Below are positions 17,740 to 29,183 of a stretch of 64,000 nucleotides of DNA, piece by piece. The stretch's first letter is position 1; every line of letters starts with the position of its first letter. The position numbers were made by a program, and so were the translations under genes. Source of the stretch: Alsobacter soli (GTDB taxonomy: Bacteria; Pseudomonadota; Alphaproteobacteria; Rhizobiales; Beijerinckiaceae); NCBI RefSeq assembly GCF_003004785.1, contig NZ_PVZS01000006.1, positions 157,638 through 221,637 of the forward strand. The letters are read 5' to 3'. Under the pieces are notes generated by a model, which saw only the letters and a list, made by a program, of their open reading frames with translations, was not told the DNA's origin and made no database searches.

Positions 17740-19056
17740 TCAAGGTTTCGACGACGCGCCCTGCTGCGCGAGCCGCGGCGCCAGGAAGGCGTTGATCGCC
17801 GTCGCGATCGAGTCCGTCGCCTTGTCGCGCCATGCATCCGCCACCAGCAACTCGACGTCGCTCTTGCTGGACAGATAGCCGAGCTCGATCAGCACGGAAG
17901 GCACGTCCGGCACCCTCAGCACCCAGAAGCCGGCCGAGCGCTGAGGATTCTTGTTCAGCTTGGCGGCGGCCGTCATCTTTCCCACCAGGGTTCGGGCGAA
18001 AAGATGCGAATAGGTGCGCGTCTCGCGGCGGGTCAGGTCGCCCAGGATGCCGGCCACCTCTTCGGCCGAGGCCTCCGTCTCCACGCCCGCCACGCTGTCC
18101 GACTTGTTCTCGGATTCAGCCAGCTGGGCCGCCTCCGCGTCCGACGCCTTGTCCGAGTTCGTGTAGACCGTGAGCCCCCTTACCTCCGGGCTCGCCCGCA
18201 CCGTGTCGGCGTGGATCGAGACGAACAGGCTCGCCCCGTTCTCCTGGGCGACGCGGACGCGGTCCCGGAGCGAGATGAAGGAATCGTCGTCACGGGTGAT
18301 CACGACGCGATAGCGGCCGTTCTTCTCCAGCTTGCCCTTCAGCTCGCGTGTGAAGGCGAGCACCACGTCCTTCTCGATGACGTGATTGAGCCCGATCGCG
18401 CCGGTGTCGATGCCCCCGTGCCCGGGATCGAGCACCACGACGGGGCGCTTGTCCCCCGGCGCCCTGCGCGACGCCACGGAGGGCTCAGCCGCGGGGGCGC
18501 GGTCGGCGGCCGCGGCCTTGGCGAAGGCCTCGCGGTCGGCCCGCTTGATGTCCAGCACGAGCGAATTCGCCGCCCCGTTGGCCGCGCTCTCGTTGGCCAC
18601 CTGCCCCGGCAGCGCCGGCGCGGCGAGTTCGATCACCACGCGCGAGCGCCCGGGCCCGATCAGGCCGTAGCGGAAGGACTTCACCAGCCCCTTCGTCCGG
18701 CGCGAGGCTTCGGCGGGAATCTGGAAGTTCACCTCGGGCAGGTCCAGCACGAGCCGGTCCGGTTTCTCCAGCACCTTCACGGAAGGCTCGACCGGCTCGG
18801 AGGTGGTCAGGCTGAGGCGCGTCGAAGAGCCGTCGCCAGAGACCTGGGCGTCGATCGCGACTGGCAGCGGCCTGGCCGCGACTGGGGCCGCGGCCGGCTG
18901 GCTGTCGGGCGCCGCCTCGGCCTCGGCCGCCCGGGCGCCCGCGCAGGCCAGGCCCAGCGCGACAGCCGCCGCGGTCCAGATCCAAACTGCGCGCCTCGAT
19001 CCAGCCATTCCCGCGTCCCTGCGGCGCCGCCCTGCGCCATCTTCCCATGGGTTCAT
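17740..19056 (-). CDS. N-acetylmuramoyl-L-alanine amidase (AmiC type, AMIN + Amidase_3)
   Basis: Periplasmic zinc amidase that removes stem peptides from murein during septum splitting. After a signal peptide (ending near GARAAEAEA) comes an AMIN-type beta domain (about 65-170), a linker, and Amidase_3 with zinc ligands in DPGHGG, the EKD glutamate and SIHAD, plus the catalytic glutamate in VLIELGYLS. A regulatory insert (TEASAEEVAGILGDLTRRET) sits between, as in autoinhibited AmiC enzymes. Start 19056 is the longest; the ATG at 19008 (MAGSRRAVW), with AGGGAC upstream, gives a cleaner signal peptide and may be the real one. It precedes mrcA. Confidence 0.92.
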   Translation of the reverse strand: MNPWEDGAGRRRRDAGMAGSRRAVWIWTAAAVALGLACAGARAAEAEAAPDSQPAAAPVAARPLPVAIDAQVSGDGSSTRLSLTTSEPVEPSVKVLEKPDRLVLDLPEVNFQIPAEASRRTKGLVKSFRYGLIGPGRSRVVIELAAPALPGQVANESAANGAANSLVLDIKRADREAFAKAAAADRAPAAEPSVASRRAPGDKRPVVVLDPGHGGIDTGAIGLNHVIEKDVVLAFTRELKGKLEKNGRYRVVITRDDDSFISLRDRVRVAQENGASLFVSIHADTVRASPEVRGLTVYTNSDKASDAEAAQLAESENKSDSVAGVETEASAEEVAGILGDLTRRETRTYSHLFARTLVGKMTAAAKLNKNPQRSAGFWVLRVPDVPSVLIELGYLSSKSDVELLVADAWRDKATDSIATAINAFLAPRLAQQGASSKP

Positions 19057-19683
19057 AGGCTATAGTTTGCGTTCGGTTAACCAATTCTTCCGGGGGAGTT
19101 GAGTTTCCTCCGCCGAAGTTGCGGGCCCGTCACAGTCGCATAAATGCTTGCAAGATTCGGGGTTTTCGCCATATGAGGAAAGGGTCACGTCTCTCCGTCA
19201 TCGGCACGAGCGCCTCGGCTCCTGAGGCTTCTTGCCGGAACCGGCTCTTGATGCTGGGGCTTTCGGCCGCAGGTCAGTTTTTCCGGCGACAGTGGTGAGC
19301 GGCGTGGCGTCGAAGCCTCGCATGGATTTCCGGTCGAGGCGCCACGGCCGACGTCTGGGGCCCCGCCAAGGCCCGCTTCCGATCGTCGGCCCCCGAAAAG
19401 GTATCGAGGTCGTGGCGTGAGCATCTGGCTCCGGACCCGTCGAGAGCTTCACACCGCGGGCGTCGCAGGACGCTCGACGGTTCTCCGTCGGCTTCGCAAG
19501 CGCCCCGCCTTTCTCAGCGCATGTTCAACCCACGCCGGCCTCCGGCGCAAACAAAGCGCTGCCCCCCTTTCCGTCCGTTCTCTCGTCGCCCCTTTTCCGC
19601 CGCCGCTCGTTCCGGGCGGACGGCTATGCTTGCCTGCGTCGAGACTGGTCGGTCCACGGGAGCAGCGCCAATGAGAGACCCTC
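19057..19683 (+). promoter_or_regulatory. Long rne leader / divergent promoter region
   Basis: 627 nt without a supported gene. A possible promoter is TTGCAA (19148-19153) with TATGAG 18 nt on (19172-19177), which would give a leader of about 500 nt with several GC-rich inverted repeats. Long structured leaders mediate autoregulation of RNase E in enterobacteria; the same role here is inference. Small open frames in it look random. Confidence 0.45.
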
Positions 19684-22542
<2,859 letters not shown>

Positions 22543-22570
22543 CCGCAAGCACGAGAGGCAGAAACCCGAA

Positions 22571-22595
22571 GGGCGGCCACTTGGCCGCCCTTTTT
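22571..22595 (+). terminator. Rho-independent terminator of rne
   Basis: Near-perfect stem GGGCGGCCA/TGGCCGCCC at 22571-22590 with a very short loop, followed by TTTTT. It is 28 nt past the rne stop. Beyond it, at about 22618-22670, is a one-armed family B repeat. Confidence 0.92.
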
Positions 22596-22723
22596 CATTG
22601 AAGCTGCAAGCTGGTCCCCTCCCCGTCATCCCCGGCGGCGCGATGCGCCGGGAAGGGGTCCAGGGGCGACCGGCAGCGCCTCCAGGCGAATCGCGACGGA
22701 TAGAATCCCCCGTCGCGGCCCGC

Positions 22724-23926
22724 TTACCCCTTCAGGAACCCGCCCAGCCGCTTCACGGCTTCCCGGCAGGTCTCTTCCGTGCCGGCGAACGACAGCCGCA
22801 TGTAGCGCGAGCCCCGCGCGGGGTCGAAGTCGAGGCCCGGCGTCACGGCGACGCCCGTCTCGTCCAGGATGCGACGGCAGAACGCCATCGAGTCGTTGGT
22901 GTATCGCCCGACGTCCACATAGACATAGAAGGCCCCGTCCACGGGCAGGAAGTCCGGCAGGCCGATGCGCGGCAGATCCTGGAGCAGCAGCGCCCGGTTG
23001 CGGGCGTAGCCGGCCTTCACGGCCTCCAGCTCATCCGTGGCCGAGAACGCCGCCTCGGCGGCGATCTGGCTGAGGTAGGGCACGGAGATGAACAGGCTCT
23101 GGGCCAGCCGCTCGATCGGCCGCACCAGCACCTCCGGCACGACCATCCAGCCCACGCGCCAACCGGTCATGCAGTAGTATTTGGAGAAGCTGTTGATCAC
23201 CACGGCGTCAGGATCCACCGACAGCGCCGTCTCGGCCGGGCGCTCGTAGGTGAGCCCGTGGTAGATCTCGTCCGACACGAACCACAGCCCGAGCTCCTCG
23301 CATGCGCGCCCAAGGTCGGCCAGCCCGGCTTGGCTCATCATGGTGCCCGAAGGATTGGCCGGGCTCATCGCCAGCACGCCCCGCAGCGGCTTCTGCGCAT
23401 GGGCGGCCCGGATCGCCTCCCCGGTGAGGCTCCAGCCGGTGGCGGCCGAAGTCTCGATCTCCACCGGCTCGATGCCGAGGGCCTTCAGCGTGTTGCGGTA
23501 GGCCGGATACCCCGGCGCGCTGATCGCGACCCGGTCGCCCGCGTCGAACATCGCCAGGAACGACAGGATGAACCCGCCCGACGAGCCCGTCGTCACCACG
23601 ATTCGCTCGGCCGGCACGCTCACGCCGTAGGCGTCCCGGTAGTGGCGCGCGATGCGCTCGCGCAGCGACGGCAGGCCCAGCGCCTCCGTGTAGCCGATGC
23701 GCCCGCGCGCGAGCGCGGCGGCGGCGGCCTCCGTAACCGCCCGCGGCGCGGGCGCGCCCGGCTGGCCCACCTCCATGTGCAGCACGCTGCCGCCACCCGC
23801 CTCCTTGGCGTTGGCGGCGGACAGCACGTCCATGGCCAGGAACGGCTCGACCGCGCTGCGGGCGGCCGGGCGGAGCGCGGGCCGCCGCGCGCCGGTGGAA
23901 AGGGTGTGCTTCGCCGTGTCCGCCAT
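22724..23926 (-). CDS. PLP-dependent aminotransferase, class I/II fold
   Basis: A 400-residue aminotransferase of the AspC/PatA-like fold I group. The start at 23926 (MADTAKHTLS) is preceded by AGGGCGA; a longer frame to 24202 overlaps the divergent peptidase gene and is Ala/Arg-rich noise. Motifs: GQPGAPAP and GYTEALGLPSLRERI near the N-terminus, PANPSGT (189-195), SDEIYHGL and the PLP lysine in SFSKYYCMTGWRVGW (Lys249). Substrate cannot be told from sequence; aspartate/tyrosine-like amino donors are plausible. It is divergent from the M48 gene with about 106 nt between. Confidence 0.88.
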   Translation of the reverse strand: MADTAKHTLSTGARRPALRPAARSAVEPFLAMDVLSAANAKEAGGGSVLHMEVGQPGAPAPRAVTEAAAAALARGRIGYTEALGLPSLRERIARHYRDAYGVSVPAERIVVTTGSSGGFILSFLAMFDAGDRVAISAPGYPAYRNTLKALGIEPVEIETSAATGWSLTGEAIRAAHAQKPLRGVLAMSPANPSGTMMSQAGLADLGRACEELGLWFVSDEIYHGLTYERPAETALSVDPDAVVINSFSKYYCMTGWRVGWMVVPEVLVRPIERLAQSLFISVPYLSQIAAEAAFSATDELEAVKAGYARNRALLLQDLPRIGLPDFLPVDGAFYVYVDVGRYTNDSMAFCRRILDETGVAVTPGLDFDPARGSRYMRLSFAGTEETCREAVKRLGGFLKG

Positions 23927-24032
23927 GGGGTCGCCCTGATTGCCGGGCACAGGGGCGGCAAGCGGAAGGGGCGCCGCCGAATTGACCGGAGGGCGCCGGG
24001 TCCGTAAGTCTTGCGCCAGGTCCGAGAGCCCG

Positions 24033-25478
24033 ATGCTTCGCTTCGTTCGCCGCTCCCCTATCAGGTCCGCGCCCGCCGCGCCAACCCGCGCCGCCCGGGC
24101 GTTCGGCCGCGCGCTGCGCGCCGCCCTCGCGCTGGCCCCCGCCGCCGCGGTGGCCCTGCAGCCGGTCGCCGCCGCCGCCCAGGAGGGCCGCCAGGCCATC
24201 ATCCGCGACGCGGAGGTGGAGCAGCTGCTGCGCGACTACGCCACCCCGGTGTTCGGCGCCGCCGGCATCCGCCGCGGCAGCGTGCAGATCGTGCTCGTGG
24301 GCGACCGCTCCTTCAACGCCTTCGTGGCCGACGGCCGGCGCATGTTCGTCAACGTCGGCGCCCTCATGGACGCCAAGACGCCGAACGAGATGATCGGCGT
24401 CATCGCCCACGAGTCGGGCCACATCGCCGGCGGCCACCTCCAGCGCATGCGCGAGCAGCTGGCCAACGCCCAGATCCTGGCCGTGGCCGGCATGCTGCTC
24501 GGCGCCGCGGGCGTGGCGGGCGCCGCCGCCTCCGGCAACCGCGTCGGCAACGCCGGCGGCGGCGCAATGGGCATCGCGCTGGGCTCGCAGGAAATGGTGA
24601 AGCGCAGCCTCCTGTCCTACCAGCGCTCGGAGGAGCAGGCCGCCGACCTTATGGCCGTGCGCTTTCTCCAGGCCATCCACCAGTCGCCCAAGGGCATGCT
24701 CGACACCTTCGAGCGCTTCAACCAGGACGCGATGTTCAAGACCGCGAGCATCGACCCCTACCTGGTCAGCCACCCGATGCCCAACGAGCGCATCGCCAAC
24801 CTCGAGCAGCTCGCGCGCAAGAGCCCCTATTTCGACGTCAAGGACCCGCCGGCCCTGCAGGCGCGCCACGACATGGCCCGCGCGAAGCTGTTCGGCTTCA
24901 TGGCGAAGGCGGAGGAAGTCGGCCGCCGCTACCCGGCCTCCGACACCAGCCGGCCGGCCCGCTACGCCCGCGCCATCATCGCCTACCGCTACAAGCGCCT
25001 CGCCGACGCGCTCTCCCAGGTGGACGCCCTGATCCGCGAGGACGGCGCGAACCCGTATTTCTGGGAGCTCAAGGGCCAGATCCTGCTGGAGTTCGGCCGC
25101 TCCCGGGAGGCGGTTCCCATCCTGCGCAAGGCGGTGTCGCTGGCCCCCTCAGCGGGGCCCATCCGCATCCTGCTCGGCCAGGCGCTGGTGGCGACCGAAT
25201 CGCCCGCCGCCGCCGGGGAGGCCATTCGCGAGCTGTCCAACGCCGTGCAGCGCGAGCCGGAATGGGCGGAGGGCTGGCAGCACCTCTCCCGCGCCTACGG
25301 CCTCAAGGGCGACGAGGGCATGGCGGCCTATGCCGCCGCCCAGGCCTACGCCGCCGCGGGCGACTACAACGCCGCCGCCACCCAGGCGACGCGCGCCAAG
25401 GAGAAGCTGCCGCGCAACTCGCCCGGCTGGCTCAAGGCCGACGATATTTTGAACGCACGGCCGCCCAAAAAACCGTAG
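24033..25478 (+). CDS. M48 family metalloprotease with TPR repeats (BepA-like)
   Basis: Periplasmic zinc protease of 481 residues resembling BepA/YfgC, which in other bacteria checks outer-membrane protein assembly. The ATG at 24033 (MLRFVRRSP) starts a long signal peptide ending near VAAAAQE. Catalytic HESGH is at 126-130 and the third ligand is the glutamate in RSEEQAADLMA. A Gly/Ala-rich membrane-like loop lies between (about 148-180). The C-terminal half has TPR-type helices (LIREDGANPYFWELKGQ and following). It is followed after 76 nt by the DsbA-like gene, likely the same transcript; both would work in the envelope. Confidence 0.9.
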   Translation: MLRFVRRSPIRSAPAAPTRAARAFGRALRAALALAPAAAVALQPVAAAAQEGRQAIIRDAEVEQLLRDYATPVFGAAGIRRGSVQIVLVGDRSFNAFVADGRRMFVNVGALMDAKTPNEMIGVIAHESGHIAGGHLQRMREQLANAQILAVAGMLLGAAGVAGAAASGNRVGNAGGGAMGIALGSQEMVKRSLLSYQRSEEQAADLMAVRFLQAIHQSPKGMLDTFERFNQDAMFKTASIDPYLVSHPMPNERIANLEQLARKSPYFDVKDPPALQARHDMARAKLFGFMAKAEEVGRRYPASDTSRPARYARAIIAYRYKRLADALSQVDALIREDGANPYFWELKGQILLEFGRSREAVPILRKAVSLAPSAGPIRILLGQALVATESPAAAGEAIRELSNAVQREPEWAEGWQHLSRAYGLKGDEGMAAYAAAQAYAAAGDYNAAATQATRAKEKLPRNSPGWLKADDILNARPPKKP

Positions 25479-25554
25479 AGTCGCCCCATATCAGGCGTCG
25501 ACGCACGCCGCAGCGCGCCGCGCCCTTCGGCGCGCGCCCATCTGGAGTTCCCGC

Positions 25555-26352
25555 ATGGCCCTTTCCGCCGCCCTTCCCTTCCTCCGCAAGGCCGGCCTCG
25601 CCCTGGCCCTGGCCGGCGCGGCCGCGGCGCCCCTGCCCGCCGTTGCGCAGAACAAACCGGCCGACTTCACGGACGCGCAGAAAAGCGCCATCCGCGACCT
25701 GGTGAAGAGCTACCTCATGGAGAACCCAGAGGTGATCCAGGACGCCCTGGTGGAGCTCGACAAGCGCCAGAAGGAGGCGGAGAAGACCGCCACCAAGACC
25801 GCGCTCGGCCAGGTGGCGCAGACGCTCACTCAGTCACCCCGCAACATCGTGGTCGGCAACCCGCAGGGCGACGTCACCCTGGTCGAGTTCTTCGATTACA
25901 ACTGCGGCTACTGCAAGAAGTCGCTGGCCGACATGCGCGAGCTGGCCAAGACGGACCCGAAGCTGCGCATCGTGATCCGCGACTTCCCGGTTCTCGGCCC
26001 CGATTCGGTGGAGGCCTCCTTCGTGGCCGTCGCCGCCAAGAGCCAGATCAAGCCGGACAGGTACTTCGACTTCCACCAGAAGCTCCTCGAATCCAAGGGC
26101 CGCGTCGGCAAGGACCGTGCGTTGGCGGTCGCCAAGGAGTTCGGCGCGGACCAGGCGAAGCTCGAGAAGGACATGCAGGGGCAGGACGTGCGCGCCTCCA
26201 TCGAGGAGACCATGCGCCTCGCCGACATCCTGAAACTCCAGGGCACGCCCGCCTTCATCGTCGGCGACGACGTGATCTTCGGCTCACAGGGCATCGAGCC
26301 CCTGCGCCAGGCGATCGCCGCCGTGCGCCAGTGCGGCAAGGCGAGCTGCTGA
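25555..26352 (+). CDS. DsbA family thiol oxidoreductase (ScsC-like N-terminus)
   Basis: Periplasmic thioredoxin-fold protein of 265 residues. The signal peptide ends about residue 31 (LPAVAQ). Next is a helical ScsC-type N-terminal segment (about 38-80, LVKSYLMENPEVIQDAL) that mediates oligomerization in ScsC proteins, then the DsbA fold with active site CGYC (117-120) and cis-proline in GTPAFIVG. Two extra cysteines lie at the very C-terminus (QCGKASC), which is unusual. It could act as oxidase or isomerase; oligomeric forms isomerize. It follows the M48 protease gene. Confidence 0.9.
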   Translation: MALSAALPFLRKAGLALALAGAAAAPLPAVAQNKPADFTDAQKSAIRDLVKSYLMENPEVIQDALVELDKRQKEAEKTATKTALGQVAQTLTQSPRNIVVGNPQGDVTLVEFFDYNCGYCKKSLADMRELAKTDPKLRIVIRDFPVLGPDSVEASFVAVAAKSQIKPDRYFDFHQKLLESKGRVGKDRALAVAKEFGADQAKLEKDMQGQDVRASIEETMRLADILKLQGTPAFIVGDDVIFGSQGIEPLRQAIAAVRQCGKASC

Positions 26353-26375
26353 CCGACCGGGTCCCCACGGGTGCC

Positions 26376-26403
26376 AGGGCGCGCCCTCCCCGGCGCGCCC
26401 TTT
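26376..26403 (+). terminator. Terminator-like hairpin after the DsbA-like gene
   Basis: Ten-bp perfect stem AGGGCGCGCC (26376-26385) and GGCGCGCCCT (26392-26401) with a six-base loop, followed by only TTTG. The weak U-tract suggests a partial terminator. It marks the conserved side of the junction with the glycan island. Confidence 0.7.
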
Positions 26404-26462
26404 GCATTTGAGAGGCTTTCCCCGTTGTCGTGGCGCGCGGGCGTCGATATGACATCGGTCAA

Positions 26463-27278
26463 ATGTTCGACGCTCTTTCGATCAGCCCGCGCGACGTCCG
26501 GCTTGCGCGCCAGGACCTCGCCGGCGGCGTGACCGCATGGCCCATCTGGACCCACCTGGGGCTCCTCGACATCCGCCAGCGCTACCGGCGCTCGCGGCTC
26601 GGCCAGTTCTGGATCACGCTCAGCATGGCCCTGTTCGTGGGCGGCATTGGCGTCGTCAACGCCAGCCTGTTCCGCGCCGCGGCGGCCGACTACATCCCCT
26701 ACCTCGCCGCCTCCTACATCGTCTGGACCCTCATGTCCGGGCTGGCCAACGACGCTGCGCAGGTCTACGTCCAGGCCGCGCCTTTCCTGCGCCAGGCCGC
26801 GATCCCCAGAACCGTGTTCGTGCTGCGCGTGTTGGCCCGCAACGCCGTGGCCTTCGCCCACAACGTGGTGATCCTGCCGGTGGTGTTCGCCCTGTTCGGC
26901 GTCTGGCCGGGGGCGACCGCGCTGCTGGCCCTGCCGGGCCTTGCGCTGCTGGCGGCGGCGGCCTTCTGCGCCGTGCATGCGGTGGGGGTGCTGGCCACGC
27001 GCTTCCGCGACCTGCCGCAGATCATGCAGAACGCCGTGCAGATGGCCTTCTTCCTCACGCCGGTGATGTGGCGGCCGGAGCAGCTGGGGTCGAACGTGGC
27101 CTCGGCGCTCTCCTTCAACCCCTTCGCGGTCTACCTGTCGCTGGTGGTGGAGCCCCTCCTGGGGCGCGCGCCGCCGGCCTCCTCCTGGGCGGCGGGCGTC
27201 GCCATGCTGCTGCCGCTGGCGGGCGTCGCGTGGCTTCTCTTCGCCCGCTTCCGGGCGCGCATTCCCTATTGGCTTTAG
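26463..27278 (+). CDS. Polysaccharide ABC exporter permease (Wzm/KpsM type)
   Basis: Integral membrane subunit of an ABC-2 type exporter for O-antigen, capsule or similar glycans. The 271 residues show an amphipathic N-terminus (LLDIRQRYRRSRLGQFW, the classical pre-TM1 motif) and about six hydrophobic segments. The start at 26463 (MFDALSISPRD) is preferred; an in-frame GTG at 26430 would add 11 residues. It lies 65 nt upstream of the ATPase gene, which completes the transporter, and two glycosyltransferases follow on the opposite strand. Confidence 0.88.
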   Translation: MFDALSISPRDVRLARQDLAGGVTAWPIWTHLGLLDIRQRYRRSRLGQFWITLSMALFVGGIGVVNASLFRAAAADYIPYLAASYIVWTLMSGLANDAAQVYVQAAPFLRQAAIPRTVFVLRVLARNAVAFAHNVVILPVVFALFGVWPGATALLALPGLALLAAAAFCAVHAVGVLATRFRDLPQIMQNAVQMAFFLTPVMWRPEQLGSNVASALSFNPFAVYLSLVVEPLLGRAPPASSWAAGVAMLLPLAGVAWLLFARFRARIPYWL

Positions 27279-27343
27279 CAGGCGGCGGGAGGGGCGCCGC
27301 CGCACAGGATGGCGCGCCCGCCCGCCGGCATCGAGGAGCGGCC

Positions 27344-28069
27344 GTGGCCTCCATCACCTTGCAGGACGTCAGCGTCGAGTTCCCCATCTACAACGCCCAG
27401 AGCCGGTCCCTGCGGCGCGGGCTGATGCGTAAGGTGGGCGGCGGGCTGGACACGCACGACCCCGCGGTGCTGCGCGTGCAGGCGCTGCGCAACGTGAACC
27501 TCGCCCTGCGCCCGGGCGACCGCCTGGCCCTGGTGGGCCACAACGGGGCCGGCAAGTCGACGCTGCTGCGGGTGCTCTCGGGCGCTTACGAGCCCTCCTC
27601 GGGCGACGCGCGCATCGAAGGCAAGGTGGCCTCGCTGCTCGACATCACGCTCGGCATGGACGACGAGCTGACCGGCCGCGAGAACATCGCCCTGCGCGGC
27701 GCCTTCGCCGGGCTCACCCGCCGCGAGGTGGCGGAGCGCATGGACGAGATCGCCGACTTCTGCGAGCTCGGCGAGTTCCTGGACCTGCCGATGCGCACCT
27801 ATTCCTCCGGCATGTCGCTGCGCGTGGCCTTCGGCGTCTCGACCGCCCTCTCCCCGGACATCCTGCTCCTGGACGAACTGATCGCCGTGGGCGACGCCGG
27901 CTTCGCCGCCAAGGCCCGCGCCCGCATCGAACGGCTCATGGACCAGGCCTCCATCCTGGTCCTGGCCAGCCACAGCGTCGAGATCCTCGAAACCTACTGC
28001 AACCGCGCGGTGCGGATGGAGGGAGGGAGGATCGTGGCGGAGGGGGGAGTGAGGGAGGTAGTCGGATAA
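27344..28069 (+). CDS. Polysaccharide ABC exporter ATP-binding protein (Wzt/KpsT type)
   Basis: ATPase partner of the preceding permease. It starts with GTG at 27344 after GAGGAG, giving 241 residues. Walker A GHNGAGKST (65-73), signature YSSGMSLRVAF, and Walker B with the typical ILLLDELIAVGDAGF are present. It ends shortly after the core, so it lacks the C-terminal glycan-binding domain of long Wzt proteins and is of the KpsT/short type, which usually exports glycan independently of a non-reducing-end signal. DNA composition changes sharply right after its stop. Confidence 0.93.
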   Translation: MASITLQDVSVEFPIYNAQSRSLRRGLMRKVGGGLDTHDPAVLRVQALRNVNLALRPGDRLALVGHNGAGKSTLLRVLSGAYEPSSGDARIEGKVASLLDITLGMDDELTGRENIALRGAFAGLTRREVAERMDEIADFCELGEFLDLPMRTYSSGMSLRVAFGVSTALSPDILLLDELIAVGDAGFAAKARARIERLMDQASILVLASHSVEILETYCNRAVRMEGGRIVAEGGVREVVG

Positions 28070-28111
28070 CTGCCCGCTTCCAGCGCTTTAGCCCCTCACT
28101 GCGATCCTATG

Positions 28112-29179
28112 CTAGGCTTTGCTGGCAGCGCCGAAATGCAACGCAGTATGGGCGAGGAAACGGATGAAATTTCTAGCTCTCTTAAACGCCGGCACAGCCA
28201 CTCTGTAGACAGGCTTCCCCATCGAGGAACTGAGCAACACTTTGTGTATGAATACCTTTATTCTAAGTCCTTTCCTCACAGTGCGTTTAGTGACTTCAGA
28301 CGCATACTGGTTGGCCATGTCAACGTATTCTGCTGTCTTCGCAGGGTCCACTTGGGTGAGACCCGCGCGCGCCGAAACGGCCTCTCCGATTATCTGGACA
28401 TAGAAACGAGGAGCTATCAAATCACGAAAATAATACCTGTTTTTCACCGGATCATCCGGGAACTCTTCCGCGAGCTTCCTGAAATACCTCACCCTAGATC
28501 TTGACATCTTAATATCGAATGATGTGCTTCCCGAATGTATGCACCAGACTGTTACAGGCGCATCGACAAAATAATTTGTGTAACCTTTGCGGAACATCCG
28601 TAAAAACAGATCATCATCCTCATACCCCATAAACTGGGTGTCGAAGCCTCCGACCGCCTCGAAAGCGCTACGGCTTATCAGCGACGCAGAGGGCAATACA
28701 AACATATCAGCTCTCAGCAAGTCGAAGATGTCCTGTTTTGGATGGCGAGCGTGACTGCTCACAATCCGCGTACGGACAATAGATCCGTCCTTTTCTGCTT
28801 CCGATAGATCACCATATACCCAGCCAAATCGTGGGTCGTCCGTTGGTATGGCGGACGAGAGCTTGCAAATATGGTCATGTAAAAAGTAATCGTCTTGATC
28901 CAGAAAACAGATGAATGGCGATTTCGTCGCATGAACTCCCGCATTTCGTGCAGAGCCCTGGCCGCCATTCTCCTTGCGCAAGACTTTGAAGCCGTGACTT
29001 GCGGCCAAACCATCAACGAAGCGCGCCTCCTCAGGGCGCGACCCGTCATCGATTACAACGAACTCCGCTGCCGGCGTTTTTTGATCGAGAACGCTCCGCA
29101 CAGCCCTCTCGATCGTTTCCGATCCATTGTAATAGGGGATTACAACGGCTACGGATTTATCGAAATTCGTATTACACAT
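28112..29179 (-). CDS. Family 2 glycosyltransferase in an AT-rich segment
   Basis: GT-A fold glycosyltransferase of 355 residues. The ATG at 29179 has GGGAGA upstream with 7-nt spacing; the in-frame TTG at 29203 is less likely and would overlap the next gene. Motifs: VAVVIPYYNGSETIERAV, the DDGS nucleotide-binding element, and DQDD (in FICFLDQDDYF) as the metal-binding DxD, then GYEDDDLFLRM for the catalytic base. There is no membrane span. Its DNA is about 45-55% GC by hand counts of sample lines, against about 68% in the flanking ATPase gene, which points to recent transfer. Probably adds a sugar to the glycan exported by the neighbouring ABC system. Confidence 0.9.
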   Translation of the reverse strand: MCNTNFDKSVAVVIPYYNGSETIERAVRSVLDQKTPAAEFVVIDDGSRPEEARFVDGLAASHGFKVLRKENGGQGSARNAGVHATKSPFICFLDQDDYFLHDHICKLSSAIPTDDPRFGWVYGDLSEAEKDGSIVRTRIVSSHARHPKQDIFDLLRADMFVLPSASLISRSAFEAVGGFDTQFMGYEDDDLFLRMFRKGYTNYFVDAPVTVWCIHSGSTSFDIKMSRSRVRYFRKLAEEFPDDPVKNRYYFRDLIAPRFYVQIIGEAVSARAGLTQVDPAKTAEYVDMANQYASEVTKRTVRKGLRIKVFIHKVLLSSSMGKPVYRVAVPAFKRARNFIRFLAHTALHFGAASKA

Positions 29180-29183
29180 CCAA

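Noticed and set aside
15619..19065. An 1148-codon plus-strand open frame across mrcA and the amidase gene.
   Set aside because: It runs antisense through two unmistakable genes and the gap between them. It is Arg/His/Gly-rich, as expected for a mirror frame.
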